Shown here piece after piece: positions 50,465-59,902 of a stretch of 64,000 nucleotides of DNA. Where the stretch lies: positions 248,001-312,000 of the forward strand of contig OW569368.1 of the NCBI GenBank assembly GCA_937625935.1. Reading direction: 5' to 3'. Source of the DNA: Tetramitus jugosus. Its lineage: Eukaryota > Heterolobosea > Eutetramitea > Acrasida > Vahlkampfiidae. The notes beneath the pieces were generated by a model that did not search any database, was not told the origin of the DNA, and saw nothing but the letters and a program-made list of their open reading frames with translations. Both the position numbers and the translations under genes were made by a program. Positions within the stretch are counted from its first letter, which is position 1. Each line of letters begins with the position of its first letter.

Positions 50465-51207
50465 ACAATAGGTCTATTCCACCTATGCCTCCAAATGGGT
50501 TGTGCTGGGCTGTAGTTCAGATACTGAACTGGAACCAAGCGCACATCCAAGAAAGAAATAAATGCTTCACGGCCACAACCGGTTTACAAAACCACCTATT
50601 CAGGGTCCGCCGAACCAAACTGAACTGTCCGTTGAATGCCAAATCGACTCAATCGGATGTTTCGCGATCGATTTCTGTTGATTGGTGATAGGAACGGTAA
50701 CAAAATCCTGGTCGAGAAAAGTCTCTTTCCTCCCTTTTGGAATGATTGATGATGCGTAGAGTTGTTGACCTTTCGATCTTTTGGTAATGCTCTGTCTTTT
50801 TTGGCTTGCAGCACAAAATTGTTAATTCCCACCTTCCAGAATAAAATGCGCGACTTTTTATTTGCCAACAAGAGACCACCAGCGGAGCATGAACGGTCCA
50901 TATTCCGCTTTGAAATATCTATCGACTCCCGTAGTGGACTTGTTCCACATCACCCGATTGAGTGATGTTGAATCACTTTGAAAGAGCTCGCCTCCCTTTC
51001 GGCCTTGGCGAACACATAAACGCACCCCCCACACATTGCCTCCACCTCACCACACCAACCTTCGATATCATTTGCTGTTGTGACACTCACATGTACTTTG
51101 AACAAAAAAACCAACAACAATAACAATTTTAACAACCCCAAATACAAAGACAAACCAAGCCAGTTGTAACTGATTTGAACAAAGAGCCCAACCAACGACC
51201 CACCACC
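50465..51207. other. intergenic region, 743 bp
   Basis: This holds the 3' flank of the metallopeptidase and the promoter/leader of the Myb gene. A minus-strand ATG frame of 101 codons (50596-50901) is basic and unfamiliar, and I do not call it a gene. No structural RNA or repeat stands out. Confidence 0.45.
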
Positions 51208-52548
51208 ATGAACAGACAACAACCAATGAGCAAGTTTGAGCCACAAAGTCAAGGACCATTACCCACCAATCCATTCTGGCCCTCATCCCAAAACCACCAC
51301 CACCAGCAGAATAACCACCAGAACAACCATCACCACAGTTACTATCCATCCAGCTGCGTGAACAACCTGCAAAATGGTCAACCTTTTAGTTTTTCCCATG
51401 GGAGTCACAACAACACGACGTCGAGTTATCGCACCAACAACAACACCACCACCACCACCGCTCATGACTCTCCATCCTACCTCCATCACAACAAGAACAA
51501 CGACCCGTTGATGTGGATGAACAACAGCAGTGGACAGCAACAACAACAACAGCAGCAGAACCCAGAGAATTGGTTGCCACTGTCCTGTATGGAACCCATG
51601 ATTCAAGTGCCTGGTCCCACGAGCAACACTCATGCTCTCTTTCACCATTCCTTTTCATTTTCTTACAAGTCATCGTCATCATCATCGTCCCTTTCGTCAT
51701 CCAGTACTTCTTCAGCTGCTTGCAACAGCTCCAGCAACTCATTGCCCACTTTGACGACAACAACAAGCACGACCATGGTGACAACAACACTGACGACGAC
51801 AAGTGAGACTTCATTGACTTCTCTCGCCTGCTGTGATAGCACTAGCAATACAACCACTGTTATTTCTAGGGCCAAGCCAACTACCACCACCAGCACCACC
51901 ACCACAACAACAACAACAAATGATGACTCTTGTCACAATAACAATAACAACAACAATAAGAAGAGAAAATGGTGTAGTAGTGTGGATGAACAGCAGAGTG
52001 ATGACAACAACAACAACACAAAAAAGAAGAGAATGATGAAGGAACAAGGTTCAAAGATGACGCCCACTGGTTCTGTTACAGCTGCTGACTATTGTATGGA
52101 ACCAGTCATGTGTGACTCTCCAACTGCATCCAAAGCAACAGCAACTGTTCGTTCAAAGGAAACAAATGACAAGGACTTTTATTATTACTCGACTAGTAGT
52201 TGTAGTGATACTGAGAGCACAGCAAGCAACGGTAGCAGAAGCAACAGAAACTATGCCAACAACCACAACCACAACCACCACAAGAAGAGTGCTCATCACT
52301 CAACTGGTCAACAGAGAAAGAACAAGGGCATGTGGACCTTGGAGGAACATGAACAATTTCTGTTGGGATACAGCATGTATGGTAACGATTGGAAAAGAAT
52401 ATCCAACGAGTTTGTCAAGACTCGCTCCAGGAGTCAACTCGCCTCTCACGCTCAAAAATATTTTTGTAAGCAAAAGAGAGTGGACCATATGAATGACCAT
52501 GAGAAATTGAGCATGGAGTCCAAGACTAGGAGTCTATTCTTTCAATAA
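51208..52548 (+). CDS. SHAQKYF-class Myb-like transcription factor
   Basis: This gene encodes 446 residues from ATG 51208. Residues 1-370 are almost entirely low complexity: Asn/His/Gln/Ser/Thr runs broken by a basic stretch KKRKWCSS and KKKRMMKE. The only ordered domain is C-terminal (about 380-430): KGMWTLEEHEQFLLGYSMYG, then NDWKRISNEFVKTRSRSQLA followed by SHAQKYF. This is a single Myb/SANT repeat with the three spaced aromatic positions and the diagnostic SHAQKYF box of the plant-type R1-Myb (CCA1/MYBST1) class, also found in Dictyostelium and other protists. Such proteins bind I-box-like (GATA-containing) DNA. The low-complexity region probably serves as an activation domain. The short tail after the box is polar. 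Confidence 0.88.
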   Translation: MNRQQPMSKFEPQSQGPLPTNPFWPSSQNHHHQQNNHQNNHHHSYYPSSCVNNLQNGQPFSFSHGSHNNTTSSYRTNNNTTTTTAHDSPSYLHHNKNNDPLMWMNNSSGQQQQQQQQNPENWLPLSCMEPMIQVPGPTSNTHALFHHSFSFSYKSSSSSSSLSSSSTSSAACNSSSNSLPTLTTTTSTTMVTTTLTTTSETSLTSLACCDSTSNTTTVISRAKPTTTTSTTTTTTTTNDDSCHNNNNNNNKKRKWCSSVDEQQSDDNNNNTKKKRMMKEQGSKMTPTGSVTAADYCMEPVMCDSPTASKATATVRSKETNDKDFYYYSTSSCSDTESTASNGSRSNRNYANNHNHNHHKKSAHHSTGQQRKNKGMWTLEEHEQFLLGYSMYGNDWKRISNEFVKTRSRSQLASHAQKYFCKQKRVDHMNDHEKLSMESKTRSLFFQ

Positions 52549-53093
52549 ATAGTAAATATGTGAAATAGATTCTTGAAGTTCATCTTGAACTCCATTTGAT
52601 TCAGTTGAGCTATTCCATTTATGGACGGTCCTCCACAGTTGATTAGCGCCTCCTTTCTTGTTGTGATATGTAGGATTCTCAACTGTCATATACCAATGAT
52701 GATATTCTTACTTTCGAAGAGGCCATTTAATGATTCATTTCATTAATAATGATTAGAACAGGTAGGACATGGCTGTGAATTAACTTCAATAATGTTGAAT
52801 TGTTGAATCAAAACTCCGGTTTCTCATTGTTGATAGAAATATTGATTGATTTTGAAGGATGCTCAGGACTCTTCTCTCAATAATTGTAGATGAATGACCA
52901 GGTTCCAGTTCCATCGTTGAAGAAGACGCAAAAATTACTTTTAGAAGAAAAAAAAAATCAAGAAGAAGAAAAAAAAGGCGCACCACCACAACACATCAAT
53001 CAAACACACACAATCCAATCCAATTCGATTGACATCCACCACCACCCTTCTTCAAACTACAACAACAACAACAACAACAGTAGAACAATCATC
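52549..53093. other. intergenic region and probable ATG5 leader, 545 bp
   Basis: This is the 3' flank of the Myb gene and the promoter/leader of ATG5. An ATG at 52890 lies in frame with ATG5 but would add 68 low-complexity residues that ATG5 proteins lack; the CAA-rich run just before 53094 looks like leader. No other feature was seen. Confidence 0.45.
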
Positions 53094-53353
53094 ATGAGTG
53101 ACAATGAAATCAAAAGACAAGTATGGAATGGATATATACCCATTGTGTTCAACATGCTATCACACGAGGTCACATCCATTCAATCTCCTCACCCACTCTA
53201 TGTCATGATCCCTCGACACAGTTATCTCCCATTGTACATTGATCAAGTGAAACAACACTTTGAACACTATGTATCACTACCATTTGCACAAAATGTTGTT
53301 CAACAATCATCATCATCATCAACTGCTACTACAACTACTGCTATTGCTGCTAA

Positions 53354-53384
<31 letters not shown>

Positions 53385-54401
53385 GGAGGTAATTCTTCCA
53401 TGACTCCCTCTTCTCCCTCCTCATCCAATTCACCATTGCCTCTTTCATCATCTACAACAAGTGATCCAAATACATCAACGAATAGTAGTAGTAGTAATAG
53501 TAGTAACAATACAACAACAACAGCAGGTGACAATGACAATTCATCAACATCATCCTCATTTCTCTCCTCACTGCACAACATGATATGGTTCTCCAATGAA
53601 TCAGAAGAAACACCATTGAAATGGAATCTTCCAGTAGGAGTATTGTATGATGCCCATGTGTTGTCTAGTGTGATGATGATGAAGATGAAGATGATGAATG
53701 AACAGGATACAGACATGAGTGAAGATGCAACAAACAATGACGACATGAGAATCCTAATGACAAGGGGTGACAATTGTCCATGGAGAATCACTGTTCATTT
53801 TCATTCATTCCCCGATCAACAAATTGTTCGATTCAAGAATGAGAGTGACATTCAATGGAATTACATTAATTCACTCAAGGAATCATTCTATATCCAGTAC
53901 ATGGATATGAAACCGATCATGACCATGTCCAAACCAGATCAGGTCAAACTGTGGAGCAGCATCAAGGAGTCTCAATTGTCAGACTATGAACAATCATTGT
54001 TTTCATCATCATCATCATCCAATAACAATAACAACAATAACAACAATAACAGTAATAGCAGTAACAGTGCTCATCAATTGTCTATTCGACTCATTATGCT
54101 CATTCATTCACGAGGCAATCATTCAACGACAAACAACTATCATTTGGAACAAAAGACTACATGTGTTCCTAGCCATAGCAACAATAGTGGTCAAGAACCA
54201 TTGACACTCGCAAGGTATCTGGATGTGCAACAAGAGAGACTGTCACAATTCCCAACAACATCATCCTACCGATTGAACAAGAGAAGAGTCATGGTGCAGG
54301 GCGTGCAACCACCCATGGACACTCACATGACATGGCTCTCTCAACACTTGTCTCATCCAGATCAATTCCTCTATGTTGTTGTACCAGTGAATTGTGATTA
54401 A
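53094..54401 (+). CDS. ATG5: autophagy protein 5
   Basis: From ATG 53094 the product is 435 residues. ATG5 is covalently joined to ATG12 and, with ATG16, forms the E3-like complex that lipidates ATG8 on the autophagosome membrane. The N-terminal ubiquitin-fold domain begins SDNEIKRQVWNGYIPIVFNM and RHSYLPLYIDQVKQHFEHY. TPLKWNLPVGVLYDAH and PWRITVHFHSFP follow. The ATG12-acceptor Lys is very likely Lys262 in INSLKESFY, aligned with the family position. The C-terminal domain closes with RVMVQGVQPPMDTHMTWLSQ and HPDQFLYVVVP. Two long Ser/Thr/Asn insertions (about 70-155 and 303-326), plus a Met/Lys/Asp stretch around 194-218, make it longer than the animal and yeast proteins. They fall between conserved blocks, so the fold should be intact. 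The gene has no introns. Confidence 0.93.
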
Positions 54402-54654
54402 TGACTTCACCACACATGACTACATGACTACCATTATTACCACTACGGCCACTTTCTTTAATAAAACAATGATACATAAGACGACGTTTGAGATGAACCT
54501 TGGGCCAATTTCGCACCTCCGAAGGACTTGTGCTCCAACGCAACGGACTTTATTCCACAAGGGGCATCAGAAATCATTGCAATCATCATCGCAACAACAA
54601 CACCACTACCATAAGAAAACAACACCCAACACACAAAAAACAAACACATAAAAC

Positions 54655-55446
54655 ATGGCTTCACAAGAGGACGTTCACAAGTGCTGCAAGAGTGGTCACA
54701 TTCACACGGGCACACCAACTGGTACCATGACTCGCATCTGTGGATTGGAGACCTATGTTGCCACTGCTCATCAAAAGAATAGCAGTAGCAGTGCGACGAC
54801 AATCAGAGAACAGAGAACAGCAGTCTTGTTCCTTCATGACGCATTTGGACTACCATTCATCAACAATCAACTGTTGGCTGACACGTACGCAGAGCAGGCA
54901 CAAGTCGATGTGTACTTGCCAGATTTTCTGGAGGGTGACTCCGTTCCTGTATCCATATTGAGTGATCCTGATCGTCGTGCAGCCTATGATTTTGGTGCTT
55001 GGGCCGCTAGACACAGCAGACCACACTGCTCTCCCATGATTGAGTCATTCTGTCGAGAGTTGAGAGAGAATCATGGTGTGCAAAAGTTGGCTGCTGTTGG
55101 ATTTTGCTGGGGTGGTTGGGCTGCATTGCACCTGGGAGCTACTGACTTGGTGGATGCAGTTGTTGTGCATCATCCTTCCATGTTGAACATTCCAGATGAT
55201 GTACACAATTTGAAGAAGCCAAGCATGTTCCTCTGTGCAGAGACAGATCATCAATTGCCAGAGGACAAGCGCACTACTGTTCAACAGATTCTAGAACAGA
55301 AGGATATTGAGTCTGTATTCAAGGTTTATCCAGGAACACTCCATGGTTTTGCTGTTCGCTTCAACGGCACAGACACTAGTGCTGCTGAGGCTGCAGAAGA
55401 TGCCAAGAATATGAGCATTGAATTCTTCAAGACCCACTTGGCTTAA
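54655..55446 (+). CDS. dienelactone-hydrolase-family alpha/beta hydrolase
   Basis: The product is 263 residues with no introns or targeting sequence. It shows the DLH catalytic triad in order: the nucleophile Cys151 in GFCWGGWAALH, Asp198 in FLCAETDHQLP and His230 in TLHGFAVR, with the oxyanion region VLFLHDAFGLPFINNQ. The fold and length match the single-domain DLH proteins of fungi, plants and animals (carboxymethylenebutenolidase-like). Bacterial DLH opens dienelactones in chloroaromatic breakdown; the eukaryotic relatives are general esterases of unknown natural substrate. The N-terminal segment has two adjacent Cys (HKCCKSGH) preceding GTPTGTMTRICGLETYV, typical of the eukaryotic group. 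It is convergent with the sorting nexin across a 552-bp AT-rich region. Confidence 0.9.
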   Translation: MASQEDVHKCCKSGHIHTGTPTGTMTRICGLETYVATAHQKNSSSSATTIREQRTAVLFLHDAFGLPFINNQLLADTYAEQAQVDVYLPDFLEGDSVPVSILSDPDRRAAYDFGAWAARHSRPHCSPMIESFCRELRENHGVQKLAAVGFCWGGWAALHLGATDLVDAVVVHHPSMLNIPDDVHNLKKPSMFLCAETDHQLPEDKRTTVQQILEQKDIESVFKVYPGTLHGFAVRFNGTDTSAAEAAEDAKNMSIEFFKTHLA

Positions 55447-55998
55447 AAACTGTGGCCACTATATTCAAGTAAAACTCTTTGTGAATGAATGGGTTCAGGC
55501 AACACAAAGCTTTTCTGAAATCACACAAGACAACAAGATGACCTAAACAACATCATGTTAGATTTGTTTCTACAAGCCGATCACGATTAATTATCATCGC
55601 CCAATAAAAGTCATCCTATTGTACAGAGATTCCAAAATCGCACGAAAAGAATTCGCCGATACAAAGTTAGGTATATTGTTAATTTATGGTATTTAAATAA
55701 TATGTCTAAATTAATATGATCTAAATTTTATTTAAATATATTTATATACTATATATTTCTTGTTGTTTGTTTGTTTACGATGTCGTTCAGTGTTTATCTG
55801 TCGCGCTGTCCAACTCTGTTTGTTTGGGTTATCTTGATTCTTTAGTGTATTTTCGAGTTTAACTTTCCGTTTAACACTGCAAGTGCTCCCTCCTGTCGGA
55901 AATTCAACTCGTGTCGAAGGAGTGGAGAGGACGAAGAAGACTAGGAGGACGAAGACACAAGCACGCTGCACTGGAGATGTGTTTGGTTGGGCAGGACT
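55447..55998. other. convergent intergenic region with AT-rich block
   Basis: The region lies between two 3' ends. From about 55664 to 55758 it is about 90 percent A+T, with ATTTAAATA-type stretches, and AATAAA occurs near 55602. An open frame on the minus strand has no ATG start. It probably serves as termination/polyadenylation sequence for both neighbours. Confidence 0.5.
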
Positions 55999-58104
55999 TT
56001 ATTTTGCTTTGTTTGCAATTTGTTCAAAGGACTTCTTCTGTTCGTTCTCGCTTGCTATTCTCGAATTCAAGAATTGAAGCAGTCCCTCACCAAGCTCCTC
56101 GTTCATTGTTTTTTGGAACTGCTCCAGTTCAATGGGTTGTTCAGTTTCCATCTCCTTCACAATGGATGACATGCGATCCACAAACTCCTTTTGCTCCAAA
56201 ACTTTTTGTCTCGTTTCCATGAAAGCCTTCTCGTGCTTTGCATTCTTTGCCATCACAGCATCCAAATTCTTCTTCTCCAACAATTCCAACTTTTTCTCCA
56301 AGTCAGTCAAAGTGTTCTGAGCCAACTGCAACTCTGCATGTCTGCTCTGTGGCAACTCTAAATAGGCAATCATACTTGGTACGTGGTAGGTACGATACCA
56401 TTCCATATTCTTCTCCAACAGTGTTGTACCATACTTGACTACGGCAGCACCATGAGGAGCAACAACAACAGTTGAAGCAGTGGCACTTGGAGCAGCAGTA
56501 GTAGTAGTAGTAGTAGCCAGAGAAGGATTGTAGAGAGACATGAGTCTATCACCCAACTGGTGGAATGAGTCATGACTCTGCTTGTCCGTATTTCCAAAAA
56601 TCTTCAACTCTCTTCCAATGCTCTCCATGCTGTCCATCCATTCTGTGTTTTGTTTTCAAAAAAGATTGTCCATATCATTCATTCGTTCATTCATTCATTC
56701 TTAAAACTTTTGCAACAACAATCAAAGCAACAACAGAAGAATAAGAAGAAAATGTAAAAGAATGGTACGTACCATTGTGCTTCAATTGAACCTTCTTTGA
56801 TTGAAGAATCAATTGCTCTAATCCATCTCTCAATTGCTTATAGTAGAGCAATGCCTTCTCATCGACAGCACTTCTCGTCTGAGAAGACAATTTCCACTTT
56901 TTAAAGGAATAAAAGAGACCACTGCCACCAACACTGCTGGCACCACTTGAACCATTGCTTGAAGAAGGAGCAGAGGAGGCATCAGATGAGAATGTAGAAC
57001 CAAACAATTGAACAATACCTGGATCAATATACTCCATATTGTTCTAATCAGTCATTAGATTCATTCAATTGAAATGAAAATACACTTGTGTGTTAATCAA
57101 TCATAAACACACGCACATGAACACATGCACACATGAATACTTGTACACATGAATACATGTACACACACACACAAAACAATAGAGTGAGGTGGGAGGTGTT
57201 ACAACATACAGTAGTGTCCAATGTCAAGAATTCATACAATCGCTTACTGTTCTTCAACTTTTCATGAACAACAATTCTCTGTATGAATTTTTCTAGGAAT
57301 GGATTGCGTGTGGAATCAGAGTCCTTATTGGGATGTTGAATCAGTGTTCGTGGAGGTATGAGACAACCAGGGTATTCATCACTCACCATGACATACAACC
57401 ACTCAAAATGCTTTAAAGTTCTCTCTACATCATATGCTGTGATGATGATTGTTGTTTTTGTGTATGATTCAATGCACATGAACAGCACAATGTCCACCAC
57501 CACACACCACCACACACAGATACACACACAAATGGACAAATGGACAAATAGAAGAAGAAGAACCTAGTCAGCAAAACTCTATCACACACATACACATGCA
57601 CACACACACTTGATGTGTCATCATAACAGGTGTCTAATCAAGAATAAAATACACACATCTTCCATTGGCAAATGAAGTCTTGATCTTAAAGGTGGATAAT
57701 GATGATGATTTGCTGCTGCTCTTACCCATCGCTCTTGATGCATGAATCGTTAGAGATTCAATTGTGGGACAACGGAACTGCAAATCATACTTTTGACGAT
57801 TATTGGTAGTTGTGGAAGGAGTAGTGGGAGTAGTAATGGGTGAATTGAATGCTGATGATGATGCAGTGTTGGTGGTGCTAGCAGTCGTAGGAGTAGTCGA
57901 TATTGGATTCGATGGTTGTTCCATAAATTCACTGTCATCCTCTTCTTCATCATCACCACCACCACCACTGGCACCATATTCACTGAGATATGCACCATTG
58001 TTTCTGCGCAGTGGAGATGATGGTTGTTCAGCATTTTCAGTCAATACTTCGGCAGTAATGGTAGCAGACATGGGATCATCATCGATGGGGGAATTGTCAA
58101 ACAT
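55999..58104 (-). CDS. PX-BAR sorting nexin, four exons
   Basis: Exons 57657-58104, 57210-57436, 56773-57043 and 55999-56642 (introns 220, 165, 129 nt) join in phase to 529 residues. The first 105 residues are Thr/Ser/Asp-rich. The PX domain (about 107-225) ends in the conserved YDVERTLKHFEWLYVM and YPGCLIPPRTLIQHP, the latter carrying the I-P-P loop; the NPFLEKFIQRIVVHEKLKNS helix follows. A BAR-type helical region (about 310-525) contains KLELLEKKNLDAVM and KEFVDRMSSIVKEMETEQ. The layout is that of SNX1/2/5/6-class nexins, which tubulate endosomes with retromer. Two introns carry dense CA/GT repeats. The first donor is an unusual GTGTGT; the phase and the surviving PX phrase support it. PX binding would be to phosphatidylinositol phosphates on endosomes. 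Confidence 0.87.
57106..57176. repeat. CA-rich tandem repeat in sorting-nexin intron 2
   Basis: The 16-bp unit ACACATGAATACTTGT (57129-57144) is followed at once by a near copy ending CATGT (57145-57160), then a (CA)n run. It lies wholly within the 165-nt intron. Confidence 0.75.
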
Positions 58105-58493
58105 TTTCAAAAATTTGTTGATTGAGCTTGTTGATTAATTGATTGATTTGTTGATTATATTGGTACAAAAAAAAATTGGGGGGATGGTTGGGGAATGGAT
58201 TGATTGTAATGCGAATGAATTATTAACAATGTACAATGATGATATCGCGTTGTTTCACTCTATCGATTGATTGATCGATTCGTTTCTTGTTGCTGTGTGA
58301 AATCAGTTTTTTTGGAGAGACTTGTCGTGTTTCTTTCTCTCTCTGGCTACCCCAACAACAACGGAAATTTTCCAAGTCGGGATGTTTTAATCATCCCCGA
58401 TCGCTCTCAACTACCAACAGGAGGACGGAAACCACCAAGGCAGGTTTGTGGCAAAACTTGGAGAGACAAAGTGTAATTTTTGAACGAAAATGT
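58105..58493. other. intergenic region, 389 bp, upstream of the sorting nexin
   Basis: This is the promoter side of the minus-strand sorting nexin and the 3' flank of proteasome beta-7. It holds two ATCGAT hexamers (58262-58267 and 58274-58279) about 160 bp from the start codon. No gene was seen. Confidence 0.45.
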
Positions 58494-59327
58494 TTACTCT
58501 TGCATTCGGTCAACAGCAGCAGATGTTTCTTCCTCATCTTCAATCACAATCAGCTTCTTCAAGTCTTGAATCTTCTCATTCAGAACAGCAGTGGTGCCAC
58601 GTGGTAAATTGTATTGAATCTTGAACATTCTGGCACTTGGCACATCATAGCCTCTAATGTAATTGACGTGATCCTTCTTGATGACACACACGTCACAGTT
58701 ACTGCCCGATCCAAGATCATTGTAGATACCACTCGAGATGGCAGCATGCACCAATTGTTTTGCCTCTTCTTCAGTCATGTCGTCCTTGTAGCCTGCTTCG
58801 AATACGGACATGGCAGCCAATGAACCACTTCCCATGGTCACAAATGGCAACTTATCGGTGGAACCATGTGGATAGATAGTGTACAGATGAGGACCAGAGC
58901 TGTCGACTCCACCGAGCACCAATGCAGCACTGACATGACCCTGATAACGGAACAGCATTCGCTTGAGCATGGTCATGGCGGTCACTACTTTTGATTCGCG
59001 CTGTGTGGACAATCTGTGCAATGAGAGCTTGCTGCTAATGAGCAGTGTAGAGTTTTCAGTGTCGGCTGCTGTTCCTGCACCACAGCAGTAAATGTTGGGT
59101 GCAATGTAGTGAATCTTGGAACAATTCTTGTCAGCAACGACTGGACCATTGGTAGCACGTGTATCTGCACCAAGAACGACACCGTCCTTGAACAAGACAC
59201 CACAGATGGTAGTACCAGTCTTGAGTGCGCTTGGATGGACGGCTCCATGTTGAATCAAGTGTTCATTTCGATCAAAATTATCAAAATTGAAGCCACCAGC
59301 ATTTGCATTATTTGTACAAGGATTCAT
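58494..59327 (-). CDS. PSMB7: 20S proteasome subunit beta type-7 (beta2)
   Basis: The product is 277 residues. The propeptide (1-38) ends at ALKTG, and the catalytic N-terminal Thr after processing is Thr39, in [20 protein letters not shown]. The Asp17/Lys33-type residues are present ([10 protein letters not shown] and [11 protein letters not shown]), so this is an active subunit of trypsin-like specificity in the beta2 class. The mature chain continues with [20 protein letters not shown] and ends in a charged helical tail, [20 protein letters not shown], which in beta2 subunits wraps the neighbouring beta3. Length and motifs are full. The gene is intronless, head-to-head with AP-2 alpha across 575 bp, and carries an ATCGAT-containing promoter. 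Confidence 0.95.
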   Translation of the reverse strand: MNPCTNNANAGGFNFDNFDRNEHLIQHGAVHPSALKTGTTICGVLFKDGVVLGADTRATNGPVVADKNCSKIHYIAPNIYCCGAGTAADTENSTLLISSKLSLHRLSTQRESKVVTAMTMLKRMLFRYQGHVSAALVLGGVDSSGPHLYTIYPHGSTDKLPFVTMGSGSLAAMSVFEAGYKDDMTEEEAKQLVHAAISSGIYNDLGSGSNCDVCVIKKDHVNYIRGYDVPSARMFKIQYNLPRGTTAVLNEKIQDLKKLIVIEDEEETSAAVDRMQE

Positions 59328-59902
59328 GTTTTTTTATGTGTGTGTGTTGTTTGTTGTATGTGCTTGTATGTACGATGATGTAATTTGGGTATGGTGATCG
59401 CTCGCGTGTATCGATTGAGAGAGAATGGACAACAAGAGAAACGATATCGATTTGGGTGGTAGGAACAAAAAAACAAAGGGCCGTACTACAAATATATGTC
59501 GATTGTTTTTTGTGTGGTGATGAGATCTCTTGTTTGTTGTGCTCTTGCTTCATTGCACTTACGAGCATATTTTTAGACGAGAACGGAATTGCACAACATT
59601 ACAAGGTCGGAGTATCGAAATCGCTGAAAATTTACAATTACTACTATTTTAAGAGCGTGCGAATGACAAGCTTACAAAAAAATCTTTGGATTCCAAATTC
59701 TCCTTACTCCTCTGAGGAAAATGACCGCCAACAACAAATCCCGCTCATCAAAAGATCTCAATCAGCACGTTTGTTTTGGCTTGCTCTGCTGCTTGGCGAA
59801 AAAAACACAACACAAAGAAACTCTCTGTTACGTCGTACCGTCGATACCAAAACAAACAACACAGTCGTTCTTTGACTCTCTTTATTAAATTCTTTCGTAA
59901 AA
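59328..59902. other. head-to-head promoter region, 575 bp
   Basis: This is the shared promoter of proteasome beta-7 (minus) and AP-2 alpha (plus). ATCGAT occurs at 59410-59415 and 59446-59451. A plus-strand open frame at 59456-59875 begins with a non-ATG codon and shows no family. Confidence 0.5.

Noticed and set aside
50596..50901. Minus-strand ATG frame of 101 codons
   Set aside because: Basic, unfamiliar composition in a normal-length intergenic region; no conserved motif.
52890..53093. In-frame upstream ATG adding 68 residues to ATG5
   Set aside because: The added part is Lys/Glu then Asn/His-rich and foreign to ATG5; it contains the CAA-rich leader typical here.
55732..55971. Minus-strand frame with a hydrophobic start resembling a signal peptide
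   Set aside because: It begins with a non-ATG codon and overlaps the AT-rich 3' flank.
57100..57660. CA/GT repeats as CRISPR-like or satellite array
   Set aside because: The repeats are simple and imperfect, lie inside introns, and the host is a eukaryote.
59456..59875. Plus-strand frame of 139 codons in the PSMB7/AP-2 alpha promoter
   Set aside because: Non-ATG start, no recognisable domain, lies in the expected shared promoter/leader.
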